From Alphaproteobacteria bacterium (GTDB taxonomy: Bacteria; Pseudomonadota; Alphaproteobacteria; Rhizobiales; Xanthobacteraceae), in the NCBI GenBank assembly GCA_016869215.1, contig VGEP01000005.1, positions 109,437-173,436 of the forward strand: DNA of 64,000 nucleotides, read 5' to 3'. Shown here one piece after another: positions 49,611-60,486 of the stretch; position 1 is the first letter of the stretch; each line of letters begins with the position of its first letter. The notes beneath the pieces were generated by a model. The model did not search any database and was not told the origin of the DNA. It worked only from the letters and a program-made list of their open reading frames with translations. The position numbers were made by a program, and so were the translations under genes.

Positions 49611-50713
49611 ATGGTGAATGCAAACGACAATCGCTACGTCGAGGTGCAGGGCCTGGTCAAATGGTTCGGCAACGACCGGGCCGTGGACGATATCTCGTTC
49701 TCGATTCCGCGCGGCAAGTTCCTCACGCTGCTCGGGCCGTCGGGTTGCGGCAAAACCACCACGCTGATGAGCATCGCCGGGTTGCACACCATCGACGCCG
49801 GCTCGATCCGGGTCGGCGGCGTCGTCTATACGTCGAAGGCCGAAGGCCTGTTCCTGCCGCCGGAGAAGCGCGACATTGGCATGGTGTTCCAGAGCTACGC
49901 CATCTGGCCGCACATGACGGTGGCGCAAAACGTCGCCTACCCGCTGGAAATCCGGAAGGTCGCGCGTGCCGAGATCGACGAGCGCGTGGCGGCGGTGCTG
50001 CGCCTCGTCGGACTGGCCGACATGGCCGACAAGCTTGCGACCCAATTGTCCGGCGGCCAGCAGCAACGCACTGCACTCGCACGCGCCATCGTTTCGAAGC
50101 CGCGGCTCCTGCTGTTCGACGAACCGCTCTCCAATCTCGATCTCAAGCTGCGCGAGCAGATGCGCGTCGAGTTGAAGCGAATCCAGCATGAGGTCGGCAT
50201 CACCTCGATCTACGTGACCCACGACCAGGCCGAGGCGCTGGTGATGAGCGACGAGATCATCGTCATGAGCAAGGGCCGTATCCAGCAGAAGGGCGGTCCG
50301 CACCAGATCTATGCCCGGCCGGTCAACGCTTACGTCTCGAACTTTATCGGCGTCGCCAATCTGCTCAAGGGCCGGGTGGTCGAGGTGACCGCGCCCGGAC
50401 GCGGCGCGGTGGAAATCGAGGAAGGCGGGCGCAGCATCCGGCTTCCCTGCCGGCTCGCGGACGGTATCGGCCCGGGTGCGGACGCCGTCGTGTCGATCCG
50501 TCCCGAAAACGTCCGTGCACGGCGCGAAAACGGCGATGGCCGCGCACTTGAAGGCGAAGTGATCCAGGCGATCTTCCTCGGCAATTGCGTCGACTGCCGC
50601 GTGCGCTGGGGCGAATACGAGTGGAAGGTGCTGGCGCATCCGCGCGACCGCCTGCGCGAGGGCGAGAAGGTCTACCTCCGTCTCGATCCCGAACACACGC
50701 TGGCGGTGCTGCC

Positions 50714-50717
<4 letters not shown>
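49611..50717 (+). CDS. ABC transporter ATP-binding protein 1 (PotA/FbpC/UgpC type)
   Basis: GPSGCGKTTT, LSGGQQQR, LLLFDEPLSNLD, C-terminal TOBE-like domain. Confidence 0.94.
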
Positions 50718-51826
<1,109 letters not shown>

Positions 51827-51830
51827 AGAG

Positions 51831-52223
51831 TCACTCCAGCACTGCCACCGCCTTGATCTCGATCAGCGCGTCCTTGCGCACGAGGCCGGAGACCACGACG
51901 CCGGTCGCGGCGGGCCACGGCGGGCCCTTGAACAGCTCGCGGCGCACCTCGGCGGTCTTGTCGTAGCCGTCGAGCGTCAGCACGTATTCCGTCGTCTCGA
52001 CAATGTTGGCGAGACTGCCACCGACGCTTTCCAGGATCGCGGCAAACTTGCCGTAGATGTGCCGCGTTTGCGCGGCGATGTCGCCGACGCCGACGATGCG
52101 GCCCTTGTCATCGGTCGCAGTCGAGCCGGACAGGAACACGAGATTGCCCGCGCGCACCGCCGGCGAGAACGTGAACGACTTGGGCCAGGACGGATTGGGA
52201 ACGATGGGCTGGTAGATCGTCAC
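51831..52223 (-). CDS. RidA/YjgF family protein
   Basis: 'NLVFLSGSTATDDKGRIVGVGDIAAQTRHIYGKFAAILESVGGSLANIVETTEYV'. Confidence 0.9.
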   Translation of the reverse strand: MTIYQPIVPNPSWPKSFTFSPAVRAGNLVFLSGSTATDDKGRIVGVGDIAAQTRHIYGKFAAILESVGGSLANIVETTEYVLTLDGYDKTAEVRRELFKGPPWPAATGVVVSGLVRKDALIEIKAVAVLE

Positions 52224-53851
52224 GGCTTTTCCTCCTTGGCCTCGCCAGCCCGCCGGAGCAGGAAGCGTTGAATCTTGCCGGTCTGCGTCTTGGGCAGTGC
52301 GTCGACGAACGCGACCTCGCGCGGCGCTTGATGGCGGCCGCAGACCGTGCGGACCAGTTCGACGAACTCGCTCGCAAGCGCGTCGTTCGGCGCGACGCCC
52401 GGCCGCGTTACGACGAACACCTTGATCGCCTGGCCGCGCAACGGATCGGGCACGCCGACCGCGGCGGCTTCCGCCACCGCGCCGTGGCGCAGCACTGCGC
52501 TCTCGATCTCGAACGGCCCGATGCGATAGCCCGCACTTTTGATGATGTCGTCGGCACGGCCCTCGAACCAGAAATAGCCGCCGGCGTCCCGGCGCGCGAG
52601 ATCGCCGGTGCAGGTCCAGTCGCCGCGGCGCAGCGCTACGCTCGCCGCCTCATCGTTCCAGTAGCGCAGCCAGTAGCGCGTGTTGCCGTCGCAGCGCTGC
52701 GCGATCAGGCCGACGGTTTCGGGCGGCAGTTCCTCGCCGTCCTCGCCGACCACCGCCATCGTCTGACCCGGCGCCGGCAGACCCATGGAGCCAGGTTTCA
52801 CATCCATCGCGACGGCGTTATGATTGCCGACCGGCAGACCGAATTCGGTCGCGCCGAAGTGATCCATCGGAGTCACGTTCCAGACGCGGCGGAAGAACTC
52901 CACCACCTCGCCGTTGAGCGGTTCGCCGCAACTCGAGATCGCGCGCATCGACCCGCCGAAGTCGCGTACCGCCTCGCCCTGCGCCATCAGGCTGCGCAGA
53001 ACGGTCGGCGTGGTGGCGAGGTTGCTTACTTTGAAACGGCCAATGACGTCGCGGCAGACGTCGTAGGTCGCGTTGGCCTCGACGCTCAGCGCGGTCGCAC
53101 CCGCGGCCAGCGCCGGCATGTAGCAGCACAGGCCGTAGCCCCAGCCCGGATCGCCGGTCGGCCAGAACACGTCGGCCTCAGGCCGCAGGTCGAGGCCGTA
53201 GCGCACATAGGGCCACATCGCGGCGAGTATGTTGGCCGCGATGACACAACCCTTCGGCTGTCCGGTCGAGCCGGAGGTGTAGATGATCGCCGCGGCGGCG
53301 TCGCGAGACAGGAATGCACGCGGCATCGTCTCGTCCGCGCCGATCAGCACATCGGCGCTGTCGGCCTCGATGACGGCGAGTCCCGCGATCGCCGGCACGA
53401 GGTGGCGATAGCGCCGTGCAACCAGCACTGCCTTCGCGCCGCTGTGTCGCAACCGATAATCCACCGCGTCGGCACCGAAGCCGGCGAACACCGGCACCAG
53501 GATCGCACCCGCGCGCCAGACGCCGAGCATCGCCGGCACGGTTTCCGGGATGCGCGGCAGCAGCGTCGCGACCCGGTCGCCCTTCCTGACGCCATGCCTG
53601 CGAAGCACGTTACCGAATTGCGCGCTCTGCCGGTCGAGGTCGCGGAACGTCAGCCGCCGCTCGCTGCCGTCGGCGCCGATCCAATGCACTGCGGTCCGGT
53701 CCGCGCGCGGACCCGCGGCATGACGGCCGACGACGGTCCAGGCGAGATCGACCTCCGCGGCACCGGACCATCCGAGATCGTCCAGCGCGTCCTTCCAGGC
53801 GAATTGCGCGCAGGCCTCGGCGTAAGCCGGCTTGCCGGCGGCCCCCATCAT
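52220..53851 (-). CDS. AMP-dependent acyl-CoA synthetase
   Basis: 'AIIYTSGSTGQPKGCVI', 'GDWTCTGDLARRDAGGYFWFEGRADDIIKSAGYRIGPFEIESAV', 'LPKTQTGKIQRFLLR'. Confidence 0.93.
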   Translation of the reverse strand: MMGAAGKPAYAEACAQFAWKDALDDLGWSGAAEVDLAWTVVGRHAAGPRADRTAVHWIGADGSERRLTFRDLDRQSAQFGNVLRRHGVRKGDRVATLLPRIPETVPAMLGVWRAGAILVPVFAGFGADAVDYRLRHSGAKAVLVARRYRHLVPAIAGLAVIEADSADVLIGADETMPRAFLSRDAAAAIIYTSGSTGQPKGCVIAANILAAMWPYVRYGLDLRPEADVFWPTGDPGWGYGLCCYMPALAAGATALSVEANATYDVCRDVIGRFKVSNLATTPTVLRSLMAQGEAVRDFGGSMRAISSCGEPLNGEVVEFFRRVWNVTPMDHFGATEFGLPVGNHNAVAMDVKPGSMGLPAPGQTMAVVGEDGEELPPETVGLIAQRCDGNTRYWLRYWNDEAASVALRRGDWTCTGDLARRDAGGYFWFEGRADDIIKSAGYRIGPFEIESAVLRHGAVAEAAAVGVPDPLRGQAIKVFVVTRPGVAPNDALASEFVELVRTVCGRHQAPREVAFVDALPKTQTGKIQRFLLRRAGEAKEEKP

Positions 53852-54312
53852 CCCTTGGCCCGCCGCCGGATCAGATAGACATGCGCGCCTTCCAGGAGCG
53901 TCTCGCCGGACTGGTTGAGCAGCCGGACGCCGATCTCAACCCGCGCCGTCCTGCCGCTCGATGTCGGCGCGTTCGACGCCACCTCGTATTCGGCCCTCAC
54001 AGTGTCGCCAACGAATGCGGGCTTCAGGAACCGCCAGCGCTGTTCGATCATCGCAATCATCGCGTCGATCAACTGCTCGGACATCTTCGTGGAGCCGAGC
54101 GCCGTCAGCGACGTGAGCAGAAGGCCATGCGCGATCGGCTTGCCGAACTGCGTATGGGCGGCGGCATAGGACGGATCGTAGTGGATCGGATGGGCGTCGC
54201 CGGTCATCGCGGCGAACTGCATGAAGCGCTCCTGGGTCAGCAGTTTTTCCTCGCCGTGGAAGCAGAAGCCCACCGGCAGGTCATCGGCGTAGAGCTGCGT
54301 CTGCTGCGCCAC
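53848..54312 (-). CDS. MaoC-like dehydratase
   Basis: 'FMQFAAMTGDAHPIHYDPSYAAAHTQFGKPIAHGLLLTSL' hot-dog motif. Confidence 0.9.
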   Translation of the reverse strand: MAQQTQLYADDLPVGFCFHGEEKLLTQERFMQFAAMTGDAHPIHYDPSYAAAHTQFGKPIAHGLLLTSLTALGSTKMSEQLIDAMIAMIEQRWRFLKPAFVGDTVRAEYEVASNAPTSSGRTARVEIGVRLLNQSGETLLEGAHVYLIRRRAKG

Positions 54313-54319
54313 GGCGTCC

Positions 54320-55255
54320 TCAGCTCAATCCGTCGCCGACGGCCGCGTTCTCGGATTTCAGCGCCATGCCCGCGCGCTTCGCCAGCTCGTCGAGGATCAG
54401 CGTGTAGTCCTGCTCGGCGCGGCCGCCGTCGATGTTGGCCTGCACGATGTCGCGCACCACTTCCGTCGTCGGCAGCGGCACACCGGTCTCGCGCGCCGCC
54501 TTGAGGCCCAGCTCCAGGTCCTTCTTCATCAGCGTGTTGGTGAAGGTCACGGTGTAATCGAGGTTCGCAATCACCGGCGTCTTGTAGCGAGAGAAGGTGG
54601 AACCCAGCACGCTCTTGTTCAGCACTTCGAGCAGGAGGTGGCGCGGCACGCCGTGACTCTCGGCGAGCAGCGCCACTTCGGACAGGCCCGTGAACGCGAT
54701 GCCGAGATAGAGGTTGTGGCAGATCTTCACGATGCGCCCGACGTCGCCCTCGCCCACGTAAGTGACGCTCGGCCCAAACACCTGCAGATAAGGCTCGACC
54801 GTGTCGAAGGCCGCGCGCGGCCCGGACGCGATCACGCTCAGCCGCCCGGCACGCGCCACCACGTCGTTACCGCTGACCGGCACCGCCAGCATCTGCGTCC
54901 CGCGCGCGGCCGCGAGCGAACGCATCTCCGCCGAGTCCTCGGGCGACACAGTGCTCAACTCGGCAAGGATTTTCGGCGCACACTTCGGATCGGAGAACAG
55001 CCCGCCCTCGCCGAACGTCACGGCCTTGAGGTCGCCGGCGGTCGAAACCATGGTGAAGACGATGTCGCAGTCCGCAAGGTCGGCCGGGCGGTCCACCACC
55101 TTCACGCCGTCGGCTACAAGCGATTCCGCCTTCGCCCGCGTGCGGTTGTAACCGCGAATGTCCGCGCCGGCGCGCGCCAGCCGCCCGGCCATGGCATGGC
55201 CCATGCGGCCAAGTCCGATCCAGCCGAGCCTGAGCTTTGGAAGTTCGGAACTCAT
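54320..55255 (-). CDS. NAD(P)-dependent oxidoreductase, 3-hydroxyisobutyrate dehydrogenase family
   Basis: 'LGWIGLGRMGHAMAGRLARAGADIRGYNRT', 'VPVSGNDVVARAGRLSVIASG', 'GRIVKICHNLYLGI'. Confidence 0.91.
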   Translation of the reverse strand: MSSELPKLRLGWIGLGRMGHAMAGRLARAGADIRGYNRTRAKAESLVADGVKVVDRPADLADCDIVFTMVSTAGDLKAVTFGEGGLFSDPKCAPKILAELSTVSPEDSAEMRSLAAARGTQMLAVPVSGNDVVARAGRLSVIASGPRAAFDTVEPYLQVFGPSVTYVGEGDVGRIVKICHNLYLGIAFTGLSEVALLAESHGVPRHLLLEVLNKSVLGSTFSRYKTPVIANLDYTVTFTNTLMKKDLELGLKAARETGVPLPTTEVVRDIVQANIDGGRAEQDYTLILDELAKRAGMALKSENAAVGDGLS

Positions 55256-56343
55256 CGTTCCTCCGCTTGCAGCGGCAGGTGCACCGGATGCCCCGTCGCC
55301 ACCGCGCGCTCGATGGCGATGGTGGTTTCGAGATTGATCCGCGCCTGCTCCGGCGTGGTGTGCACGGTCGGCGCGCCGGTCGCGAGCGAATCGAGCCAGG
55401 CCCGCGTCTCGTTGCCGAGCGGGCCCCAGAAATCGTCCATCGCCCAGTCGCCCGCGGTGTTGCTGCCGAGGAACGCCATCTTCACGCCGTGGTCCGGCAC
55501 ATAGGCGTGCGGCACGCCCTTCTCCGAATAGAGCAGATGGTCGAGATGATCGTCATCGATGATCATCGTGCCTTCGGTGCCGAGCAATTCGACGCGGTCC
55601 GATTGTCCGAGCGTCGGATAGCCCGCAGGCAGCGCGTAGCTCACGCCAAGGTTCACCACCGCACCATCGGCGAAGGTTACGATCGCCCAGGTCACGTCGT
55701 GCGCGCCGTAGCCGGCCTCCTTGAATATGCCGTGCTGGCCGCGCGCCACCACCTCCACCGGCCGGTTGCCTTCGAGAAACCAGCACATCAGATCGACGTA
55801 ATAGGTCAGCACATCGATCACCGGCGTGGCGTGCGGATCGCGCTTGAGGATCGCAAACGCCTGCGCCCGCGAATTGTAGACCCGCGCCGTGCCGCCCACG
55901 ACCTTGCCGAGCCGTCCGTGGCGCATCTGCTCCTTCGCCCGCAGAAAGCATTCCTTGTAGCGCCGGCTGTAGCCGACACGCAGGCTGCCTTTCGTGCGGC
56001 GGAGTGTTTCAAGGATGATATCGGCTTCGGCGAGCGAAAAGCCGATGGGCTTTTCCACCAGAACCGGCTTGCCGAGTTCCAGCGCGCGCAAGATCGGCGC
56101 GGTGTGCTGCTGTTCCGGTGTCGAGACGATCACCGCTGTGACGTCCGGGTGCGCGATGATTGCGTCGTTGTCGGCGCTGTGCAGGTTCGCCCCGGACACA
56201 TCGGCCAACGCCTTGGCGCGGGCCGGGTCCTTGTCGGACACCGCGAGGAAGCGCACCGACGGATGCTTGGCCGCGAGTCGCGCCCGCAGCGTGCCGATGC
56301 GGCCGGAGCCGACGACGGCGATGCCGAGATCGCCGCGCTTCAT
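55252..56343 (-). CDS. Gfo/Idh/MocA family oxidoreductase
   Basis: 'GIAVVGSGRIGTLRARLAAKHPSVRFLAVSDKDPARAKALAD', 'LELGKPVLVEKPIGFSLAEAD'. Start at the MKRGDLG Met; the upstream ORF extension lies in a repeat. Confidence 0.92.
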   Translation of the reverse strand: MKRGDLGIAVVGSGRIGTLRARLAAKHPSVRFLAVSDKDPARAKALADVSGANLHSADNDAIIAHPDVTAVIVSTPEQQHTAPILRALELGKPVLVEKPIGFSLAEADIILETLRRTKGSLRVGYSRRYKECFLRAKEQMRHGRLGKVVGGTARVYNSRAQAFAILKRDPHATPVIDVLTYYVDLMCWFLEGNRPVEVVARGQHGIFKEAGYGAHDVTWAIVTFADGAVVNLGVSYALPAGYPTLGQSDRVELLGTEGTMIIDDDHLDHLLYSEKGVPHAYVPDHGVKMAFLGSNTAGDWAMDDFWGPLGNETRAWLDSLATGAPTVHTTPEQARINLETTIAIERAVATGHPVHLPLQAEER

Positions 56344-56381
56344 GAATTGAACTCCGGACTCCGCCGCTGCCACGGTGCGCG

Positions 56382-56513
56382 CCCTCTCCCCGCTTGCGGG
56401 GAGAGGGTTGGGGTGAGGGGGAGTCGCCGCCATTCCAAGTGCTCCGATTCGTTGATACGTCCCCTCACCCGGCTCGCTTCGCTCGCCGACCTCTCCCCGC
56501 AAGCGGGGAGAGG
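56382..56513. repeat. Intergenic palindromic repeat, family A copy 3
   Basis: ccctctccccgcttgcggggagagggttggggtgaggggg ... cccctcacccggctcgcttcgctcgccgacctctccccgcaagcggggagagg. Confidence 0.8.
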
Positions 56514-56545
56514 TAACCGGAGTTCGTTGCGCGAACACTCCAAAT

Positions 56546-57667
56546 TCATGCCACGCGCCTCACCGGCACGTCGCGGCGAAAGCGCGCGACCAGCGCCTCG
56601 TCGACCTCGACGCCGAGGCCGGGACCTTCGGGCACCGTGGCGTGACCGCGCTCAATCCGGATCGGCCGCGTGACAATGTCGCCGGACAGCCCCTCGCTGT
56701 TGATGGTGAGGCCCCAGTCGAGGCTGGGCAACGCGGCTGCCAGATGCAGCGCCGCGGCGCAGGCCAAACTCGACTCGCCCGCCTTGCTCGACACGTTGAT
56801 CGCCATGCCGAGTTCGTGACACAGCCGCCCTGCCGCCATCACCCCGCCCATGCCGCCGAGCTTGATGGTCTTCAGACTCGCGCCGTGTGCGGCCTTCTGT
56901 TCGTGGTGACGGCGAATGTCGTCGAGACTGTGAATGCTCTCGTCGGCGCCGATCCGGAAATCGGCTTCGGCCGCGATCGCCGCCATCCCCATGACGTCGT
57001 TCGCCAGGACGGGCTGCTCGAAGAACGTAAGCCCCGCGCCCCTCACCGCGCGCACGTACGCGATGGCGTTCGCAACGCTGTAGCCCTGGTTGGCGTCGGA
57101 GCACAGCAGCAGCTCCGGCCCAAGCAGCTCGCACAGCGCGCGCGTGCGCTCGGCGTCGGCTTTGACGTCCGCGCCGCCGACCTTGATCTTGAAGGAACGG
57201 AAGCCGCCGGCCTTCATCGCCTCCGCTTCGCGAAGGTCTCCGTCCAGCGTGCCGTTGCCGATCACGCCGAGGATCGCAATGCGCGCGCGCTTCCTGCCGC
57301 CGAGCAAGCCATAGACCGGCCTGCCGGTGGCGCGCGCGACGAGATCGTGCAGCGCCATGTCGATGGCGGCCTTGGCGCCGGAGTTGCCGTACATGCGGCC
57401 CGCCATCGCCGCCGACGCGCCCGCAATGTCCTCCGCCTCGCGGCCGATCAGCGCCGGGGCCATCAGGTTGACCGCCGCGACCATGCTCTCGACCGTCTCG
57501 CCGGTCATGGTCGGCGCTTCCGCCGCCTCGCCCCAGCCGGTCATGCCGCCTTCGGCCGCGATCCGCACCAGTACGTTCTCGGCGCGCGCAATCGCGGCGC
57601 CGGCCATGACGATGGGCTTCTTCATCGGCAGGCTGACGGCGATCGGCTCGATGCGTTCGATCTTCAA
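56546..57667 (-). CDS. Mandelate racemase/muconate lactonizing enzyme family (enolase superfamily) protein
   Basis: 'MKIERIEPIAVSLPMKKP', 'FRSFKIKVGG', 'LLCSDANQGYSVANAIAYVRAV', 'GADESIHSLDDI'. Confidence 0.9.
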   Translation of the reverse strand: MKIERIEPIAVSLPMKKPIVMAGAAIARAENVLVRIAAEGGMTGWGEAAEAPTMTGETVESMVAAVNLMAPALIGREAEDIAGASAAMAGRMYGNSGAKAAIDMALHDLVARATGRPVYGLLGGRKRARIAILGVIGNGTLDGDLREAEAMKAGGFRSFKIKVGGADVKADAERTRALCELLGPELLLCSDANQGYSVANAIAYVRAVRGAGLTFFEQPVLANDVMGMAAIAAEADFRIGADESIHSLDDIRRHHEQKAAHGASLKTIKLGGMGGVMAAGRLCHELGMAINVSSKAGESSLACAAALHLAAALPSLDWGLTINSEGLSGDIVTRPIRIERGHATVPEGPGLGVEVDEALVARFRRDVPVRRVA

Positions 57668-58004
57668 GAACCAGCTCCCTGCTGCAGACCGGGCTTTGCG
57701 GCGGCGAATATAGCCGCCATCGATCCAGTGTCACCGAATAGCAGGGTTGGATACAAGGCGACGAAGACATCGATGCGCGCGAGGCGCCGAAGGCCTGGCC
57801 ATGGCGGCTATGCCGTTCGAAGCGGTTCCGGGCCGGGCCATGCCGCCTTGGATATGCTCTTGCCAGCGCGGCCGGATCGCCGCCATCCTGCCGGCGGGTC
57901 CGGGGCTCCAAGTGACAAAACCCACTTCCTGGACGGCGGCGGCGCATCATAGTTGTCGAATTCCCGCCCGCCGGTCCGCGCCGGTGCGCGATCGAGAGGA
58001 CAGT

Positions 58005-59513
58005 TTGAACGAGCGTCCAACCGTTGCGAGCGCCGTCGCGGCCTGGGCACAGGCGCTCGGCCGCGACTTCGTGTCGACCGACGCTGACGCGCTCGCGCGC
58101 TTCGAGCGGACGACGTTTGCCGCCGCCCGGCGCGTGTCCGCGGTGCTGCGCCCCGGCAACGCCGAGGAGGTCGCGGCCTGCGTGCGCCTCGCGAATGTAC
58201 ACCGTGTCGCGCTCTATCCGGTGAGCCGCGGGCGCAACTGGGGCTTCGGTTCGGCGGTGCCGGCAAGCGACGGCTGCGCCATCCTCGACCTGAGCCGGCT
58301 CGACCGCATTTCGGGCCACGACGAGCGGCTCGGCACACTGACGGTCGAGCCGGGCGTGACCTTCGAGCAGGTCTACCGGTTTCTCCGCGAGCGCAAATCC
58401 GCGTTCTATCTGCCGCCGATCGGCGGACCGCGGCTTGCAAGCGTCATCGGCAACGCGGTCGAGCGCGGCGACACCACCGGACCGCATGCGGACCGCTTTG
58501 CGTCGGTCTGCTCGCTCGACGTGGTTCTTCCGAGCGGCGAACTCCTGCGCACGGGATTTTCGCGCTTCGCCGGCAGCGCGCTCGCCGACCGGGGCGCGCC
58601 CGGACCGCTGATCGAAGGCCTGTTCGCGCAGTCCAACCTCGGTATCGTCGTAGGCGCGACCGTTGCGCTGGTGCCGCGGCCGGCCTGTATCCAGCTCGTG
58701 CAGTGCCAGATCGGCCCTGTCGAGCGGGTTGCGGCGTTCATCGAGGCCCTGCGGCCGCTGATCCTGCGGCGCGCCGTCGATCCGGCCTTCACGGTGTGGA
58801 ACGCCTACAAACTGCTGGCGCGGCAGGGCCGTTACCCCTGGACCGTCACCAAGGGCGAAACGCCGCTGCGGCTGCCGCGCATCAACTGGTTTGCGAGCGC
58901 GGCGCTGCACGCGCCGGGCGCGGCATTCGCAGCGGCGCAGCGCGACCTCATCGCCGCGGCGCTGCAGCCCGTCACCGAGGGCCTGGACGTCGCCGAGGCG
59001 GCCGTGGGGTCCGGGCCGGACGACGAGCTCGCAATGCTGCTCGACGAACCGAGCGACAACAATGTGCGCTCGCTGTACTGGCGCAAGAAGACCGCCACGC
59101 CCACCGACCTCGACCCGGACCGCGACCGCTGCGGCGCGCACTGGATCTGCGTCGCGCTGCCGTTCGAAGGGCGCGTGGCGGCGGAAGCCCTGGAACTGTC
59201 GCAGACGATGCTGCTCGACGCGGGCTTCGAGCCGATCGTCGGCTTCCACACCCACACCGCGCGCATGCTGTGCGCCTATATCGTGCTGGTCTACGACCGG
59301 GAGATTCCGGGCGAGGACGAGCGTGCGATCCGCTGTCACGACGCGGTGCTCGATGCACTCGCCGCGCGCGGCATCCATCCGCTGGGCATCCAGTCGATGG
59401 CGCGCATGATAGCCGGCGATCCCGCGCACGCCGCGTTGCTGCGGGCGCTCAAGGACACGCTCGACCCCAACGGCGTGGTCGCGCCCGGCCGTTACGACGG
59501 CAAGGCGCCCTGA
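58005..59513 (+). CDS. FAD-linked oxidase (4-cresol dehydrogenase / vanillyl-alcohol oxidase-like); probable TTG start
   Basis: PCMH-type FAD domain 'VSAVLRPGNAEEVAACVRLANVHRVALYPVSRGRNWGFGSAVPASDGCAILDLSRLDRI', 'VEPGVTFEQVYRFLRE', C-terminal 'LKDTLDPNGVVAPGRYD'. Confidence 0.85.
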   Translation: MNERPTVASAVAAWAQALGRDFVSTDADALARFERTTFAAARRVSAVLRPGNAEEVAACVRLANVHRVALYPVSRGRNWGFGSAVPASDGCAILDLSRLDRISGHDERLGTLTVEPGVTFEQVYRFLRERKSAFYLPPIGGPRLASVIGNAVERGDTTGPHADRFASVCSLDVVLPSGELLRTGFSRFAGSALADRGAPGPLIEGLFAQSNLGIVVGATVALVPRPACIQLVQCQIGPVERVAAFIEALRPLILRRAVDPAFTVWNAYKLLARQGRYPWTVTKGETPLRLPRINWFASAALHAPGAAFAAAQRDLIAAALQPVTEGLDVAEAAVGSGPDDELAMLLDEPSDNNVRSLYWRKKTATPTDLDPDRDRCGAHWICVALPFEGRVAAEALELSQTMLLDAGFEPIVGFHTHTARMLCAYIVLVYDREIPGEDERAIRCHDAVLDALAARGIHPLGIQSMARMIAGDPAHAALLRALKDTLDPNGVVAPGRYDGKAP

Positions 59514-59546
59514 CGGAACGGGCCGGTCCGGGCGCCTCGTGCCCGC

Positions 59547-59996
59547 TCACCAGCCATAGAAGAAGTGCGTGACCTTGTCGACGGCGGGTAAGAAGTACTC
59601 GACCTTGTTGGCGGCGGGCTTGATGTCGTTGTTGGACACGCGGGTTGGCATTGACGCATGCCAATTTTCAGCCACGGTGAGGGCTTCCTTTGTGTAGGTG
59701 GGGCCTTGCTTGAGACTGCCCCAGATACCGCCCAAATTGACGCCGCCCGAGACCTGCTCCAGTTCGGCGGGGCTCAGCTCCTGGCCGGCGTTCTGCTTGA
59801 ACGCGACGACCGCCTGCTTGCTGATCGCAACCGCCTCCTCGGCGGTGAAGTCGAAGCCCTCGGCCTTGCCGATTGCGGCCACCGCCTGGGCCACGGCCAG
59901 GCCGTCCTTGCCGTTCGTCGCCTTGGACACCTTGTCCTGCAGCGCCTCGCTCATGACGACCTTCTCGACGAACTTCCCTGCAGCTTCGATGCTCAT
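59547..59996 (-). CDS. Nif11-like leader RiPP precursor A (149 aa; 85-aa leader + 64-aa core)
   Basis: MSIEAAGKFVEKVVMSEALQDKVSKATNGKDGLAVAQAVAAIGKAEGFDFTAEEAVAIS...ELSPAELEQVSGG | VNLGGIWGSLKQGPTYTKEALTVAENWHASMPTRVSNNDIKPAANKVEYFLPAVDKVTHFFYGW. Confidence 0.8.
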   Translation of the reverse strand: MSIEAAGKFVEKVVMSEALQDKVSKATNGKDGLAVAQAVAAIGKAEGFDFTAEEAVAISKQAVVAFKQNAGQELSPAELEQVSGGVNLGGIWGSLKQGPTYTKEALTVAENWHASMPTRVSNNDIKPAANKVEYFLPAVDKVTHFFYGW

Positions 59997-60066
59997 CACA
60001 CCGATCTCCCTGAATGGCACACGCAGCTTCAGCCAAGGCGCCCAAACGCGGGCGCCTCGTGCCCGC

Positions 60067-60486
60067 TCACCATTTCTTGAAGAAGTCCGCGACCTTCTCG
60101 GCGGCGGGCTTGATGCCGCTGTTGTACGCGCCGGTCGGCACTGACACATACCAATTTCCAAAGTCGGTGAGACCTTGCTTTGTGTAGCTGGGGCCTTGCT
60201 TGATACTGCCCCAGATGCCGCCCCAATTGACGCCGCCCGAGACCTGGTCCAGTTCGGCGGCGCTCAGCTCCTGGCCGGTGTTCTGCTTGAACGCGATGAC
60301 CGCCTGCTTGCTGATCGCGACCGCCTCCTCGGCGGTGAAGTCGAAGCCCTCGGCCTTGCCGATCTCGGCCACCGTATGAGCCACGGCCAGGCCGTCCTTG
60401 CCGCTGGTGGCCTTGGACACCTTGTCCCGCAGTGCCTCGCTCATGACGACCTTCTCGACGAACTTTCCTGCAGCTTCGATGCTCAT
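60067..60486 (-). CDS. Nif11-like leader RiPP precursor B (139 aa; 85-aa leader + 54-aa core)
   Basis: MSIEAAGKFVEKVVMSEALRDKVSKATSGKDGLAVAHTVAEIGKAEGFDFTAEEAVAIS...ELSAAELDQVSGG | VNWGGIWGSIKQGPSYTKQGLTDFGNWYVSVPTGAYNSGIKPAAEKVADFFKKW. Confidence 0.8.
   Translation of the reverse strand: MSIEAAGKFVEKVVMSEALRDKVSKATSGKDGLAVAHTVAEIGKAEGFDFTAEEAVAISKQAVIAFKQNTGQELSAAELDQVSGGVNWGGIWGSIKQGPSYTKQGLTDFGNWYVSVPTGAYNSGIKPAAEKVADFFKKW

Larger units (their letters stand above)
59530..60486. repeat. Tandem gene duplication of the Nif11-like precursor (units about 520 bp apart)
   Basis: Leaders nearly identical; 23-bp block gggcgcctcgtgcccgctcacca at 59530-59552 and 60050-60072 covers the stop codon and 3' flank in both copies; similar RBS context (gatctccctga / catctccctga). 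Confidence 0.85.

Noticed and set aside
56344-56538. 65-aa N-terminal extension of the Gfo/Idh ORF
   Set aside because: Encoded by the palindromic family A repeat; the conserved protein starts at MKRGDLGIAVVGSG.
56652-59429. 925-aa minus-strand ORF spanning the FAD oxidase and enolase-superfamily genes
   Set aside because: Composite shadow frame crossing two real genes and an intergenic gap; R/D/H-rich, no domains.
58005-59513. FAD-linked oxidase considered as a RiPP tailoring enzyme
   Set aside because: Convergent with the precursor genes and of a 4-cresol-oxidase-like catabolic type; no evidence links it to the RiPP operon.
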